Assembly (NCBI GenBank): GCA_027924585.1
Contig: BSBM01000712.1
Coordinates: 3,048,001 to 3,112,000, forward strand
DNA from: Larix kaempferi
Taxonomy: Eukaryota; Streptophyta; Pinopsida; Pinales; Pinaceae
Length of the DNA: 64,000 nucleotides
Reading direction: 5' to 3'
Of this stretch, positions 28,340-41,030 are shown piece after piece. Under the pieces are notes generated by a model. It had not been told where the DNA came from. It ran no database searches and was given only the letters and a program-made list of their open reading frames with translations. The position numbers and the translations under genes were made by a program. Numbering within the stretch: the first letter of the stretch is position 1; each line of letters begins with the position of its first letter.

Positions 28340-28985
28340 GTATTTTTACATGAGGGAGTACATACGGATCCAGATTGGTGCCCAGGTAAATTCCTCTTTA
28401 TCTGGGCTGAATCTTTCCATCCATTTTTTGAGATATAAGCCGACCGAGTTGAATAAATAAGGGCCCCCATCCTCCACACTGGCTTTGATGTCCAATATTT
28501 GGAAAATGACTATGAAAAATCCTTTGGAGCCGAGTTGGAGATCAAAATGGCCTTTGGGATTCCATTTCGCCACTATCCATCCTTGTAGAGCTTGTTCAGT
28601 AGGCCATAGTCCCATAAAATTTCCAATGAGTGTGTGATCTCGCATTTGTTGAACTCTTGCATTGATGCGGTCTGCTGAGAGACAAAAGCAAGGTATTTCC
28701 GTATTTTTTGCTATGCAGGTCGTGGTACCCTTTAGTGACGAGGGTTTGTCCTAAGTTTTCAGATCTTGTTCAGAGGTTTCTGAGTTGAGGTGTGGCATCA
28801 TCAGGTGTTTTTGGAGGATTGAGAACCGTACTGGCAGTTTGATGGGAAGGGCCTTCAGCCCCTCCCAAGGGGGCTGCCATTGCCATGGCCAAGGTCCTGA
28901 GGGCATGAGGTTGTCGTACCGGCAAGCGGAGGTTGAGAAAGGGATTAGTGGAACCCTAGGAGTTGCATGCAAGAAACCCTAGCAA
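28340..28985 (-). pseudogene. LINE ORF1 N-terminal half (DUF4283-type)
   Basis: From about 28972 the - strand reads a Pro-rich N-terminus and, after one in-frame TAG near 28756, IPCFCLSADRINARVQQMRDHTLIG, FMGLWPTEQALQGWI and KWNPKGHFDLQLGSKGFF. EEFTWAPIWIRMYSLM follows, the DUF4283 domain of plant LINE ORF1. The frame continues across the copia B insertion (TAC at 28342-28340, then left flank codons from 22194), with two former Gln/Trp codons now stops. The LINE 5' end is near 28985. Confidence 0.8.
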
Positions 28986-30292
28986 AGAAAAAAGTTACAA
29001 TAATCTTATCATCTTTGATTTTTGAACATCTTATTAATCAATAAAATTATAATGTTTTACAAAATTTCTATTAAATGTGGTTGAAGTTTACTTTAACTAC
29101 TTGTTAACTTGCTTATATAATGAACTAGTTATTGAATGTGTTGTTATTGATGTCAAGAGAACGACATGGTGTCATTATTGTACATGGTTTGATGAAGCTC
29201 TTTCCATAAAGTGTTCCCCATAAAGAACCACCTCGACATGTCAAGGTCAATGACAAGTACGAGACTCTAATGCATGAAGTGAAGTTTTTAATGATAAAGT
29301 AACAATGAACTAGAAAAATCCATGAAGTGCCATGTTTATATTGAAGCAAGTCATGTTGAAGTCTTGAAGCAAGGTAATGTTAATGTGTTAACCCATGAGG
29401 ACAAGTCCATAAAGTGTCATGCCATAAAGAAGGTTGAACATACCAAGGAGCCCTAAAGCAAACAAGCCAAAGAAAGAAGCTCTAAATTAAAGAGGCCTTG
29501 ATGTGCCTTGTAGAAATCCATTGAGGCAACATTTAAGTGCCTTCAAGAAGTCCATCGAAGGAAAGTTGAAGACCTTTAAAGGACTAAGTGTTGAAGTATC
29601 TTGATGACTTATGTAATAATGATGAAAGATGCTAAATCTATTTGCAGTCCTAAATCAAATCAATTTTGTAAAAATCCCTTGAAGTAACATCAAAGAAGCC
29701 TTGAATTACACTTAAGATCAATCCTATGAAAGAAGGAAAGTCGGCCTCAATAACCCACCAAAACTTTGAAGAGGCACGTGGAACGTATATGTCGGCCCTA
29801 CCATAAACACAAGTAAAAATATGAAGGACATACTAGTCAACCCTCCTTCACAAAATGTAAAAATATAAAAATATTGCAAAAGTAAATAGGTTGGCCCCTC
29901 CTAAAATCACACTAGATAACTATAAATAAGAGGAGAGTGCACCCATTATTTTACCAATCAAGCTTTGAAATAGAGATGTAAAATAGAAAGGAGGAAGGGT
30001 GAAGGTACAAGTAGAATGAAGTGTTTTAACTGCAAGTACTTTAATAATTCTATGTGTTATCGCCAGATCTGTTCCATCAAAATTCATGGATTTTGGTAGC
30101 ACATATGTAAAAATGGACCTCAATTCTCGCTAGCAGAATGTCTATTAGCATTTTTATCAAAGCAATTTCCCCGGAGTCTGCACACTTTTCACTATCCTAC
30201 ATCAACTTGTCTCTTCTTCCAAAATTCCGTCAAATTTTCCAAGTTTCATGCTTTCAAGGTTTGATTCCATGAGATATTAACCATGCATTTCA
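28986..30292. other. Decayed non-coding sequence, LTR-like
   Basis: No coding domain seen. It contains repeated words (CCATAAAG, TTGAAG, AAGTGCC) between about 29200 and 29600 and a + strand TATA-like ACTATAAATAAG at 29919-29930, followed by purine-rich transcribed-type sequence. This resembles an old LTR, but no ends or target duplication could be fixed. Confidence 0.35.
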
Positions 30293-30389
30293 TTTTTTAT
30301 TTTTATTTTTAAAGAATTAACATTATTAAGTAATAGTTTTTTTTGAAATTATTATTTAATAGTGTTACTTTAAAAATAAAAATAAAAAA
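30293..30389. mobile_element. Small foldback/MITE-like inverted repeat, 97 bp
   Basis: Arms 30293-30314 and 30368-30389 are 22-nt perfect reverse complements (T-rich with two interrupting A residues, ending AAAG / starting CTTT). The inner parts (TAACATTATTAAGTAATA versus TAACACTATTAAATAATA reversed) also pair imperfectly, so nearly the whole unit folds back. Low complexity makes a chance or slippage origin possible. Confidence 0.5.
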
Positions 30390-33300
30390 AATACTATTTT
30401 AACCTTTACTTTATCTCTTAAACCTTCACTTCTCTTCACGTTGCCATTAAAAAGTTAGAAGGGATAAAGTTTGGTTTTCCAAAAATGTTCGCTCCAGCCT
30501 TCATCCACACTAAGCCACCAAGCTCTTTTATGCTCCACGCGTTGGTTAAAATAATTTTATGAGTAGCTTTGAGAATGCCATCATATCTATCATAGTTTAC
30601 TCGCTATAATGGTATACATAGTAAGCCCTCATATGAATAAGGTTGGACCTAGATATACAGGTATTAATGCAAATTTCAGGAGTTAAGATTATTAAAAAGC
30701 ATCCAAGTGCTAGGTGTAGATACGGTGAAGAATGGGCATTGAATTCAAATGCCATAAAACCCACAGGGGCTGATGAAAGTCCCTCAAAGGAGTAAAGTCA
30801 AATTCTAAGTGTTGAAAGAATTTGCCGGCAATTGCTAAATTGCATCCAAAAAAAAGCCTTTGCTTGAGTGCCAGATTTCACAAATATTTATGCGCCCAAG
30901 TGACATAAGAGCAAATATCTTTTGAATTGTCGGTCCACATGCCTAATCTCTAGATTCCGGGAATTGTATTGAGGGCATCATCTTCTAGATTGCATCATCA
31001 TCTTTAGATATGAATAGATTTCTTTGAAGATTAAAATGAATCTCAGAATTTTAGCAGCAAATAAACATTGATTCCAGAACTGAAAGTGCCAGAGCATTTT
31101 CAAATAACGTTATAGCAGGTCAAAGTTTGGTGGCACAATATTTCAAGGAGCAGATTCATATTTCTAGGAAACGAGAAGATCAAATCCAGCATTTCAGGCA
31201 GCATTTAAATACTCGATGGACAACAAAGCATATTTGGTAGCAAGGGATCCACATTCGAGTTTTCCAGCGATTCATAGTTGTTCTACAACAAATCAGTCTA
31301 CCCAGATTTCTTGCAAATGAGTGAAGACCTTGTTTATTTTGAATTCATTATTAGATATCTGTTCCACATGATTTGCAGGTCAAGGATCAATTCCAGATTT
31401 CCAGGCAGTCAAACAAATAAATGGCAATCAAGGTATCAAGCAGCCTCCAAATTTCCAAAGATACACGAAGAAGGTTGATTCGATATAGCTTGGATTATGA
31501 ATGTAAATCTTTCTATAAAAAGGAGGTTTTGAAATGTAAAAGGGGAGAGTTCTTCCTTTCAGAATAACGCAGGGGACTGTAGGTTGGCTGTTTTTGGAGT
31601 AATGCTTGATCATTTGTAAGCACATCTGTGTAGCATGAGCATTTTGCAGCTTCAATGACAGGTTCTAGTTTTGAATAAACTTGATGATGATTTTCCCTTG
31701 TGTTATATAAATTGTCTCTCTGATAATTCTGTTATGTATATGGTCATTCATATTCCATTACAATAATTCTTATCTTGAGATGATAGTTATCTTTTTATTT
31801 TTACAAACATTGACAGTTTCACTTCATGATTTACGATCATAGTACCTGGATATTGAACTTTGTGATTGATTTCATGTTATACAACATCTATTTGTTTCTC
31901 TTGCTGCTCTGATTCATACCAGCCTATCACTTCAATGCTTTGATCTTCTTATAAATACCTGTATTTACCAATCTGTGACATATACCAGCTCTGTTTATTG
32001 TAAATTGTATGATGTTTTGATTTTATACCAGAACTGTGTAAGCTGTACAAACAAGTAATACCAACCTAGTGCCTTCTAGTACTATGAGGTTCCATTAGCC
32101 CTAGTTTGATACCAGCCTGTGTTTTCAATTTGATTTCATTTGATTTATGCATTTTTGAACAAAGAGTTCCTTAAGCTTGAATTCCGTAGTCTAGGTTCAA
32201 CTTTAGGGATAACACTATGATTCAAATAATGTATGAGGTTATAGTAAATACATATCAGGCATTGGTTGCAGCACGAATGTGAGAATGATAAGGAAATGAC
32301 CGTTTCTCTTTTGACCAATGAAAATTGCAAGTGTATAGTGTGTATTCCCTGAAATACAAATTGAGATGTTCATCATAGGGTAAAATAACCATGCCCATAG
32401 CAAGAATGTAGAGTTAAGAAAATAATATCCATTATTCATAGATCTATAACAAATGTGCCTAGCCATTAAGAAGTACATATTCTCAGGAAATCTGTTGTCT
32501 TACACCGAGTTTGCCTAGCATATACAAGCACAAAGAAATGCATTGAACTTTACCCAAATTATCAATCCAAGGAGAACTGTAGACATGAATCAATGCCAGT
32601 AGGTCATATAATTTGAGGATGTGAATTTTGATTGAAGAATTAAGAATCAATAAATTTATGGGCAAGAAGAGGGTTGCAAAGATGTGGCTTTTTTTATTTC
32701 ATTTGTTCTGCACAAATTGAGGTATGGTATTCAATATTCGAAATGCTTTGAGAGTATGTTCTTATACTCTATCTTTGAAATATCAAGGATATAAATCATG
32801 CTTAGTCTGAGAGGTTTTTGAGATATGAATGATCATATGAAAAAAAGAGTGATTGAGAAGCATGGAAATGATCATATGAAATATTTTTGATGTGCTTTTG
32901 TACTGAGAGGTTGCAAAATTGATGCACATTATGTAAAACTATGTACTATTGGTTATTGGAGAAGTCTGTAACCCCTGGTAAAAACATCGTCTTTCATGAG
33001 CCCCTAAAAACTATATGAAGTATGGGGGTTGTGCAAAACCTGCATCATGTATAGAGAGAGTATTTCTATAGGAAGAGGATCCAAGAATTGATCTACTATA
33101 CTAATTGTGTAAAGCATTGGAGTAAGCGTCCCAACAAGTAAATGTCTTTGGCTAAAGTTGTAGATACAAAGTATTGTTGAGTATTCCAAAATATTGTGGA
33201 TTGTGTGTTGCTTGAAAATTTAATGAAGATTAGTATCATGGAATAGATGAAAACAAAGTGATTACATCCGAAATATTGATTGTGAAGCTTGCAGTCATTC

Positions 33301-33787
33301 AGGGTGACAGGGTGGTTCTTGGGAAGATAGGTGTATTCATTTTTCAAGTTGGATCTTTATTTTGTACAGGGTGGAAGGGTGGTTCTAGGGTGAGTTATAG
33401 GTCATAGAGGATTAGTTTCCTCTCTATGGTATGGTTCCTTTGCACTAGGGGATTACATCCTTCTTCCATTTGGAGTTGTTAAATGAGGGAGATGGAGATT
33501 CCTTTCAGCCTGTGTTGATAAAACCGAAGGGGTTGTATGCTCCTTCCATTTGCAGTTTCAAAACCTCGGATATTGGTGTGTCCTACTTGATGTAAACATT
33601 ATGGTCTTATCGATATAATCTATTGAATTTCCATATATATCCTTGGGGTATTGTTCTTTGATGATGATCATGTCACATAATTGATGAAGAAAATTGGTTG
33701 ATGAAATCTAATAATTGAAGAAGAGAAAGTGTAAATTGTGTTGATATTGATTCACCCCCGCTTTCAGTATCCTTGAATATTCCAACA
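30390..33787 (+). other. Decayed sequence ending in an LTR of copia element F
   Basis: No coding domain was recognised in 3.4 kb. A TATA-like CTATAAAAAGGAGG lies at about 31510 with an AATAAA signal near 31673. The sequence ends ATTCCAACA at 33787, immediately before a degenerate primer-binding site, so at least its right part is the 5' LTR of element F. The left LTR boundary was not found. Confidence 0.4.
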
Positions 33788-33789
33788 AT

Positions 33790-33801
33790 TGGTATCATTT
33801 C
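33790..33801 (+). other. Degenerate primer-binding site, copia F
   Basis: TGGTATCATTTC, then AGGTTCC, resembling TGGTATCAGAGC with decay. It lies between the CCAACA LTR end and the gag ATG (33853). Confidence 0.55.
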
Positions 33802-33852
33802 AGGTTCCTTTAGGACAATCTAACTACTAGAAGGAATATCTTTGCAGTACTC

Positions 33853-35105
33853 ATGGATGTATACGAAATTTGCTTCCGTCCCAATGGATATTTGCTATTT
33901 GATGGTTCAAACTATGATTTATGGAGCGAGAATTAGAATCTATTTATAGGCACAAGCTTGTGGCATCTGGGAATATATTTTAATGGTTACATCTCTCCAA
34001 AAATACCACCAAAAATTGTATCCAGGAAGGAGTTAAGAGATAAAAATGAAATGGAAATGGATACCATCTTGTACGGAATATCTGATTTGGTGAAATTCAA
34101 AATAGGGAAATGCACATTAGAAAAAGAGATTTGCGACAAGCTACAAGATCTCTACACACAAGAATCTCTTCTTGTGACTAGAGAACAAAAAAAAATACAA
34201 TCAGGAACACAAAGACAATCAAAATGATAGGTTAGATACAGAAAATGAAGAATATTTTGAGGAATATGATGAAGTCATTAAGAGAAAAAGAAATACCTCG
34301 AAAGAACATAATAATGATGAAGTAAAAGCTAAAGTAGACCTTGAAGGGGAACTTATCAGTGCTCTATATGATTTGAATAATGCAAGGAAGAAGAACAAGA
34401 TGCTAATGGAACAACTACAAATGTATCAAGAAAATAATACATTACTAGAAGAAAATCTATGTAAGACTAAATATACTATCATTGTTTTAAAAGCACAAGT
34501 AGAGGAGGATAAGAATAATGAATAAACATTGAAGAATACAATAGATAAAAACGATATCCAAATAAGCACAAAGTTGCAGAATGCAATGATTCAAAAGGAA
34601 GAGGCGGAAAAAGTTGAAGAAAGGTTGACAAGGAAACTAAAAGAAATACACAAGAACCATGAAGAAATTGAAAAGGACATTGATAGTATTAGAATTCAAA
34701 TAGAAGGGGACAAGAAGATTGAATAAGATCTAACAAGCCAACTTCAAGAAAAAAAATACTTTTTTCAAAATCAAGAAGAACTTCATGGAAAATATGACAA
34801 GACTATTACTAGTCTAAGGGTTCAAGTGAAAGAGATAAAGGAAAGTGAAGAAGTTCTAAATGACCAATTCAAGACGAAGGAGGCGATATGCCAAAAAGGG
34901 AAGTTAGAGAATGCTTCTCTAAAACAAGAATATGATAAGATGAAGATAATCCAAAAATTTGAAAAAAAACACTATGATCTTAGATGGCACCCTCAATTGT
35001 CAAAGATCACCACATGAAAAGACTAGTTTGGGCTATCTTGAATAGAAGAACATTGAAAAAGAAGAAAATTCCAAGCTCTCAGAAAAGAAAATTGAATAAA
35101 TTTGA
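33853..35105 (+). pseudogene. Copia F Gag with C-terminal coiled-coil, decayed
   Basis: ATG 33853 opens MDVYEICFRPNG, then FDGSNYDLWSEN, WHLGIYFNGYISPKIPPK, EMDTILYGISDLVKFKIGKC and ICDKLQDLYTQES, a plant copia capsid. From about 34230 frames are rich in Glu/Lys/Leu/Asn with heptad-like spacing (coiled-coil). A copia Gag tail of the type NCQRSPHEKTSLGYLE follows at about 35000. Stops at roughly 33930, 34227, 34525, 34724 and later break it. No protease or pol follows because another LTR starts at 35114. Confidence 0.72.
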
Positions 35106-35113
35106 TAGTGATA

Positions 35114-36260
35114 TTGTAATATCCCAAGAAAATAATATTTTATTTTATTGTTATTTGTTGTTATAAACTTAATTATTGTTGGTGTTGAGTTAAAAAGAAA
35201 TCTGGAAACACCCATGTGGTTATTTTTGAGTGTTGAGCAAGTGAGCTCTGAATAAAATCAAATTATAAAATGATGTGAGCAAGTGAGCTCTAGAACATCT
35301 GAATTATTGTGCATAGTGTTGAGCCAAGTGGGATTTGGAAGCACTATTAGTTGAGTAAGTGTTGAGTAATAATTCTCTGGAGCACTTAAACTCAATCTGA
35401 TTAACTGATGTTGAGCTGCGAGCTTTGGAGCATCAGTAGTCAATTGATTATTTAGTTAATATTCAAAAATATTATTATTTTATTTTTTCTAATTGACTGG
35501 GACTGCCACTCAAAGAGGGACTAAGCATGCAAGAGTTTAGAATGGTCAATAGATAACTAAATATCCAACTAGCCATTAGGTGAGTAAAAGTGTGATTTAA
35601 TTAATTAAAGATTAAAATAAATTAAGTTTCTAATTTAAGATAAAAACAAAACTGCTAATGTGTCAGTTAGATAATTGAGTGAGCAAAAACCTAATCCCCT
35701 AGCAGCCTTGTTCTCATAAAAATTATAAATAGCAGAGAGAGGAACTTTGTAGGGGAAAGTATTTTCCAAGTTCACTGGAGGGTTCAGCCATGAATCTGAG
35801 CACTCAAACATTGGATTTTTGATATCTTGTGTGTCCTATAAAGAGGACTGTGGGGAACATTAGGGGAAATTTAACCTGGAAGATTCACACCAAGGGCTGG
35901 TAAATGAACCTTGTGACTACTATGTTGTAATAAGGAAGATAGAAAATCATACCTAGGCCTTCTGGATTCTTGTCATGCTCAGTTCAACTCAGGGGTGGAC
36001 GGTGGAACAATCTAGGAATGGGTTGTTGTCTATGGTTGGGTGGAACACGACAGTTTCTAAGTCAGTCATATTGCAACAAAATACTGATAAGTATATATTG
36101 CTTGTTTCAATTATTATATTTTAGGAATATATGTTATGGATCAACATTTCTTGGGTTTATATCATCTTCATACAAGTTCTGTGTTAAATTCCATTAATGT
36201 ATGAAAGTTGTCTGAAGGATTATTGAATTCATAATTCTAGTAGAATTTTCCGTTATAGAT
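35114..36260 (+). mobile_element. LTR-like start TGTAATATCCC (element H), right end unfixed
   Basis: TGTAATATCCCAAG at 35114 has the form of a gypsy LTR 5' end and interrupts the copia F gag tail. A TATA box (TTATAAATAG, 35723-35732) lies about 610 bp in, followed by purine-rich transcribed-type sequence. Neither a matching second LTR nor a target duplication was established, so extent is approximate. Confidence 0.45.
35215..35460. repeat. Imperfect tandem repeat, GTTGAG...GAGCTCTGGAGCA
   Basis: About four imperfect units of roughly 60 bp containing GTTGAG, AAGTGAGCTCT and TGGAGCA words lie in the U3-like part of element H. Copies are strongly diverged. Confidence 0.45.
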
Positions 36261-39220
36261 CTACTATTATTTGAATGAGTATTAAAATAGGACTGTCTGG
36301 TTTCTTAAAAATAAAATCATCGACATAACTGCGTAGCCATGATTTGAGGTTATTAATAAATTAACACAGAGAAAGATCCCATATTATCCTTATATAGAAA
36401 GATAATTCCTAGTTTTAGGATTCCGGGCAAAGCCCTAAATTCTACTTGGATTATATAATATTTACTTATAAATGGTAAATATTAATTAAACAAAATAGTT
36501 ATAATAAGTATGCCTTTAGGAACAAAAGGAGACTATTATATATACACAGGTTTTATGTATTAAACCAAAACATAACTATTACATATGCACAGATCTCCAA
36601 TATAACTAATACATCCTAATATGAACATAATCCATTTATAAAACAAATAGGCATTATATTACACTACGCTTTCATCCAAATATCATATAAACACGATTTC
36701 CATAGGATACCATATTGAGAATATACAGTGATAAATCATTTACATAATTAATGCATAGTGCTATACAGATATATATAAATATTTATACACACATAAAATA
36801 GAGTTCACATATCAGGAATTAAATATCCAAATCCACACCCTTCTCATTAAATAAACATAGTAGTTATACAAATCAAGAGTTATGACTTAAACCAATAGAT
36901 TATGTATAGGAGCCCCATGAATTCTATAAAACCAATCGATCCACAAATTTAGGGCCATAGCTTATTTGTTCATACCATAATAAGAATTCATAACATATAT
37001 GAAAACAGAATATATATATCATAAAGATTTATATTACATGCAAGACGTAATATATATATAATAGTAAACATTATTAAAAGACTTCACATATAGATCAAAC
37101 GCTAGTAAATAGGGTCCCTTATAAACTATAAACAGGAGTTAGATATCACACTGACATAGTAGACCAATTACATAGGGTTCATCCATGCATCAAGTAAGTA
37201 TAGAACAGAGCTATATAATTACTCGACATGAGTTGTGGCATAGGTAATAGGTTTATACAGTCATCATGATTTCTATATTTCAATAGTAAAGTTAAAATGC
37301 TAACTAAAATAATACATCATTCATAAACAAGGTAAAATATATGCATTTTCCATAAACGCTATAAACATCAGAGTGACCTCATAAAACTTTCTAACTCATA
37401 GACGCCATCATCTAAACATACCTTTAAGACTATAGCTTCCAGCACAGATTTTTAGGGAACACACTTTAGGAGTTAATGTGGAGTTAATAGTCTTAGGGTT
37501 AAAAGAAATAAACATACAGGAAAGACAATGCATATATACAAAACCCCCATTCCCTTCTGGGTGACACATGAGTGTGTGGGCAATAAAATCATCACAAATC
37601 CTTTTAATTAAAACAAAAACACACAGACTAGAAGGATTAGGGCCTTTTTCCCACACCCTGTAGAATAGAAGACAGAGATAGTTAGATTGAGCAATTCATA
37701 GGAATCAAAAGAAGACAATATAATCAAAGCAAATGTATGAGTAAACCCTAGATACAAGGTAATGCGATTTCCATAGACATAGAACAACAATTACATTAGA
37801 TATTAAACAATTGGTATCACTGATAGGGCTCGAGAGCCATCAAGTATAAAGATGTTACACAAAACTTTGAAAATGCCTGAACAGGATTACATACTTAAAG
37901 CACCCAAAAATATATGCTTCCAACAAGATTAAATACATACAAAAAGTTTTCATAACTATGCCCAGAGGCCTGAAAATGGAAACCATATCCCCCAAAGACC
38001 AACGCTGGTGTAATTTCAAACAACTCAGCAAAATAAATCAAAAGGGGTTAGCTGAAACTCCTTGTTACTCCACAATGCAACCATTGAAAACTCTGCCTAG
38101 CATTTAAAATCCACACTATAGGTATTACACATCTCTTGGCAAAGGTGTTCCAGAGGGCCCAGGTCTTACCAGGACCAGTCGCATCCCAAAGATTCCACTC
38201 TCCCCAATTCTCCAAATTACAACATGAAATCAACCAGTAGCTAACACGATCGACCCTGGCACCAAAAGGAACCAGAAATAGAGTTAGTTAAACATACAAC
38301 AAGCTGCTACAATAACAAAGAAATTACAAGATCCAAACCATGAGTATGCAAAGCTTACCTTCACGCATTGTAGCCTTTCCACGTTGTTGCCTTCTGTAGA
38401 GGGTATGCGCAGATGAAGAGCCACGCTTTGGTCCTATGCATACCTCTTCCAACCTGAAAAAAATCGTAGGGAACTATTCACTCTCCTCCAAACACCAAGA
38501 AACAAAACAACATAGGAAATGCCAAAGGATAGGGTAATTCAACATTTACCCAAACTGCCAGCCTGGAATTCCACTATGAGGCCATCACATGGCCTGCATT
38601 AAAATCCTCAGCTACCTCCACTAACTCTTCGATTATTACCCACACCTATATAGTGGAGTTCCTCTTATTTGTAAACTTAAGCGCTTATGGTCAAGGTTTA
38701 GGGTTTAGGCATAGTATTGAGCCCTATCCCTTTCCTTGCTAGGCAACACACTCTTTATTTAGAAGTGCTAGTTTATTTATTCCCCTTAGGCACCTGCAAC
38801 AAGGTATCACACATGTATTAGCTAATGTAAAATCTAAGTAATGCCTGAGGAAATGAAACTCTTCTAACCAACAAAGAAATACAGGCCTAGTTCAAATCAT
38901 AAGTGATAGAATAAGTCATCATAAATGTAAAAGCATAACATAGAGTTTTGAAGTATGTAACAAGATAGGAAAAAAACATAAACACTATATGAAGTAAACA
39001 ATATTGTAGAATAAACAATAATGGCATTAAATGATATAGATGAAGCTAAATCATGCCAGACCGACATCATGCAACCATTCAACGGAAATATTACAGTAAG
39101 CTTACAGGTTTCATATTATTTCTAGTATTTAAATATAATGCTAAAGAAATTTTTAAGTAAATCTTAGGTCTTGCCTATCAATAGACCCAACACACACAAA
39201 AAAATTAATTCAGGATTTGA
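36261..39220. other. AT-rich sequence without supported genes
   Basis: About 3 kb with short ORFs only and no domain recognised on either strand. The composition is even AT-rich. It may be interior or LTR of decayed elements bounded by the LTR-like starts at 35114 (+) and 39231 (-). Confidence 0.3.
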
Positions 39221-39231
39221 GGGACATCACA
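39221..39231 (-). other. LTR-like 5' terminus TGTGATGTCCC
   Basis: The - strand reads TGTGATGTCCCTC from 39231, the same class of terminus as at 35114 (TGTAATATCCC) and 62822 (TGTAATGTCCC). No polypurine tract precedes it. Confidence 0.35.
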
Positions 39232-39349
39232 GATACATGTACATAGATAGAGATACTTGTACAAGTTCATAAATACATAGATACATGTTAAATAGACAAT
39301 CATTGGGGCATGTTGATAGAGATAGTGATTGTGACAGGTTGGAAAAGGT

Positions 39350-39450
39350 ACTGATGTAGTGATACAGGTTGACAGAGACAATGATACAGGTATAGGTTGA
39401 CCGAGGAAGTGATACAGGTATAGATTGACAGAGACAGTGATCAGGTATAT
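39350..39450. repeat. Short minisatellite GATACAGGTATAGGTTGACAGAGA
   Basis: About three to four imperfect units of roughly 30 bp containing TGATACAGGT and TTGAC(A/C)GAG. Confidence 0.6.
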
Positions 39451-39526
39451 GTTGTGACAATTAAGACACTAGCAGTGATAGATTGATTCTCTTATTCACA
39501 TCAGGGTCATATGATGGGGAAAGGAT

Positions 39527-39760
39527 AGGGAGTTGCAACTTCCTTCTAGTTGGTGTTGGTAAATTAAGGAGTTGGAGCATCCTTAAAGTGGATATTGTAA
39601 ATCAGGGGGTTGTAGCCTCCTTCCAATTGGTGCTGGTAAATTGGGGAGTTGGAGCTTTGTTCAGGTTGGTTCTTGTAAATCAGGGGGTTGGAGCCTCCTT
39701 CTAGTTGGTACTAGAAAATTAGGGAGTTCGTGCTTCCTTCTAGCTGGTGTTGGTAAATTT
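39527..39760. repeat. 39-bp minisatellite, six copies
   Basis: Units start at 39527, 39566, 39604, 39643, 39682 and 39721 (38-39 bp apart). Consensus words are GGGAGTTGGAGC, CTCCTTCTAGTTGGT and TTGGTAAATT. It lies in sequence that ends CCCCCTCTCAGTATTTCCAACA-like at 39971, an LTR-type end similar to that at 33787. Confidence 0.85.
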
Positions 39761-39971
39761 GAATTGATTGTAATCTTAAATATGTAAGAAAAATCATTTC
39801 ATGTTTTTTGTCCCATTTGGATTTCCACATTAAATCTCTTGTGCATTATGTATGTTTTATGTGATGATGAATGAAATTGTTAATGATTAATGTTTACATG
39901 ATATAATTAATGTTTGAAATGGTAAATAATGCTCAATACTAATTCACAACCCCCTCTCAGTATTTCCAACA

Positions 39972-40676
39972 TGCCTACCAATGTAGATACACTCATTACA
40001 CTTCACTTTTATGTTTGAAGGTGGAAGCCAAAGATGAGGAACATAATTGAGTCAATCAACAAAACATTTATCCAAATAACCAAAGTCATGCAAATAGCTT
40101 GAGCACTGAAAATAGTTCCAATGAAGAATGTTGATTAATATTATTGCATGTTAATGGAAGCTATTGTATAGCTTGAAATAATTGTTCATGAAAATCAAAC
40201 ATTTTGTATAATGTACTCGACATAGTGTCCCAATTGAAATACAACAAGTTACCAACAAGTGTAACAATTACGTATTGACATTTTTATTATTGTGGACCTT
40301 TATGCTATCCCATTTTGTATGACAAAGGGCCTCTTATTCACAAATAATAAAATAAAGTTTCTTTTTCTATTACATTGTCCAATGTTGTCGTGAAATGTTA
40401 CATCACTTATTAAATAGATGGATAATTATATGTTACAATAAATGCAAAAAATGACTATATAACAAATTAATCCAAGCGTCATATCCAAATGCAATAATAA
40501 AAATAAAAATGATATGAATACTATTATAACAAATATTTCAATTTTTTATGAATAATGGAATTAAAAAATATATAGATATTTCTTTGCATTGTAACCGGTC
40601 ACTTTTCATCAAAGAGAAAATTATTACCAGCGGTTTTGATCATTTTAATCACCTAGGTGATTTTACAAAAACACTT
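39972..40676 (+). repeat. Copy 1 of a ~700-bp dispersed repeat (gypsy leader and gag start)
   Basis: It matches 44446-45136 along its length (ACACTCATTACACTT, GAAGATGAGGAAC-type, AATAACCAAA, GAATGTTGAT, AATTTTTTATGAATAATGGA), about 4.47 kb away in the same orientation. It contains a degenerate MRNIIESINK-like gag start and runs directly into gag at 40699. Confidence 0.75.
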
Positions 40677-40698
40677 GCCTAAGAGTTACCTGAAGATA

Positions 40699-41030
40699 TT
40701 ACCTAAGTTTGATGGAGAAATGGATGATACAAAAGAAGAACACATGGCCACTTTCTAGGACTTCACTAATAATATTTATATTGAACATTATGATGTCTTA
40801 TGAGAGTCTTTGTCTAGACTTTAGAGGGAGAATTCAGAAAATGGTTTAGAGCCCTCCCTATAGCATGCATCAACTCATGGCTTGTCTCTGAGACCACATT
40901 CATTAGGCAATGCATTCTTAATTAATAGAGAGTACAAGGATGAATACATAAATTATTAGGATCATTCTAGAGCTATGAGAAATTACAGTAACCTATTTTC
41001 CCATTTAAAAGGATTTTTACACTTAAAGTT
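40699..41030 (+). pseudogene. Ty3/gypsy Gag fragment
   Basis: The frame reads LPKFDGEMDDTKEEHMATF, a stop, DFTNNIYIEHYDVL, then after frameshifts WFRALP-like and SWLSLETTFI-like phrases. This is the standard order of plant gypsy Gag (LPKFxG, EHMxxFxDFxxN). Several stops; no pol follows. Confidence 0.7.

Noticed and set aside
28751-28972. Independent small protein
   Set aside because: It is the N-terminus of LINE ORF1, separated from the rest by a single in-frame TAG.
35970-36197. 75-codon + strand ORF with TATA box upstream
   Set aside because: It lies downstream of an LTR-type TATA box within LTR-like sequence; no recognisable protein.
35114-36758. Target duplication GATAT around 35114 and 36759 giving a 1.64-kb solo LTR
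   Set aside because: A CA followed by this 5-mer is expected by chance in AT-rich sequence of this length, and the sequence after 36759 does not resume the interrupted copia F gag.
33787-39971. LTR ends at 33787 and 39971 as the pair of one element
   Set aside because: Both end CCAACA, but the sequences before them do not align well beyond short words, and no polypurine tract precedes a second LTR start.
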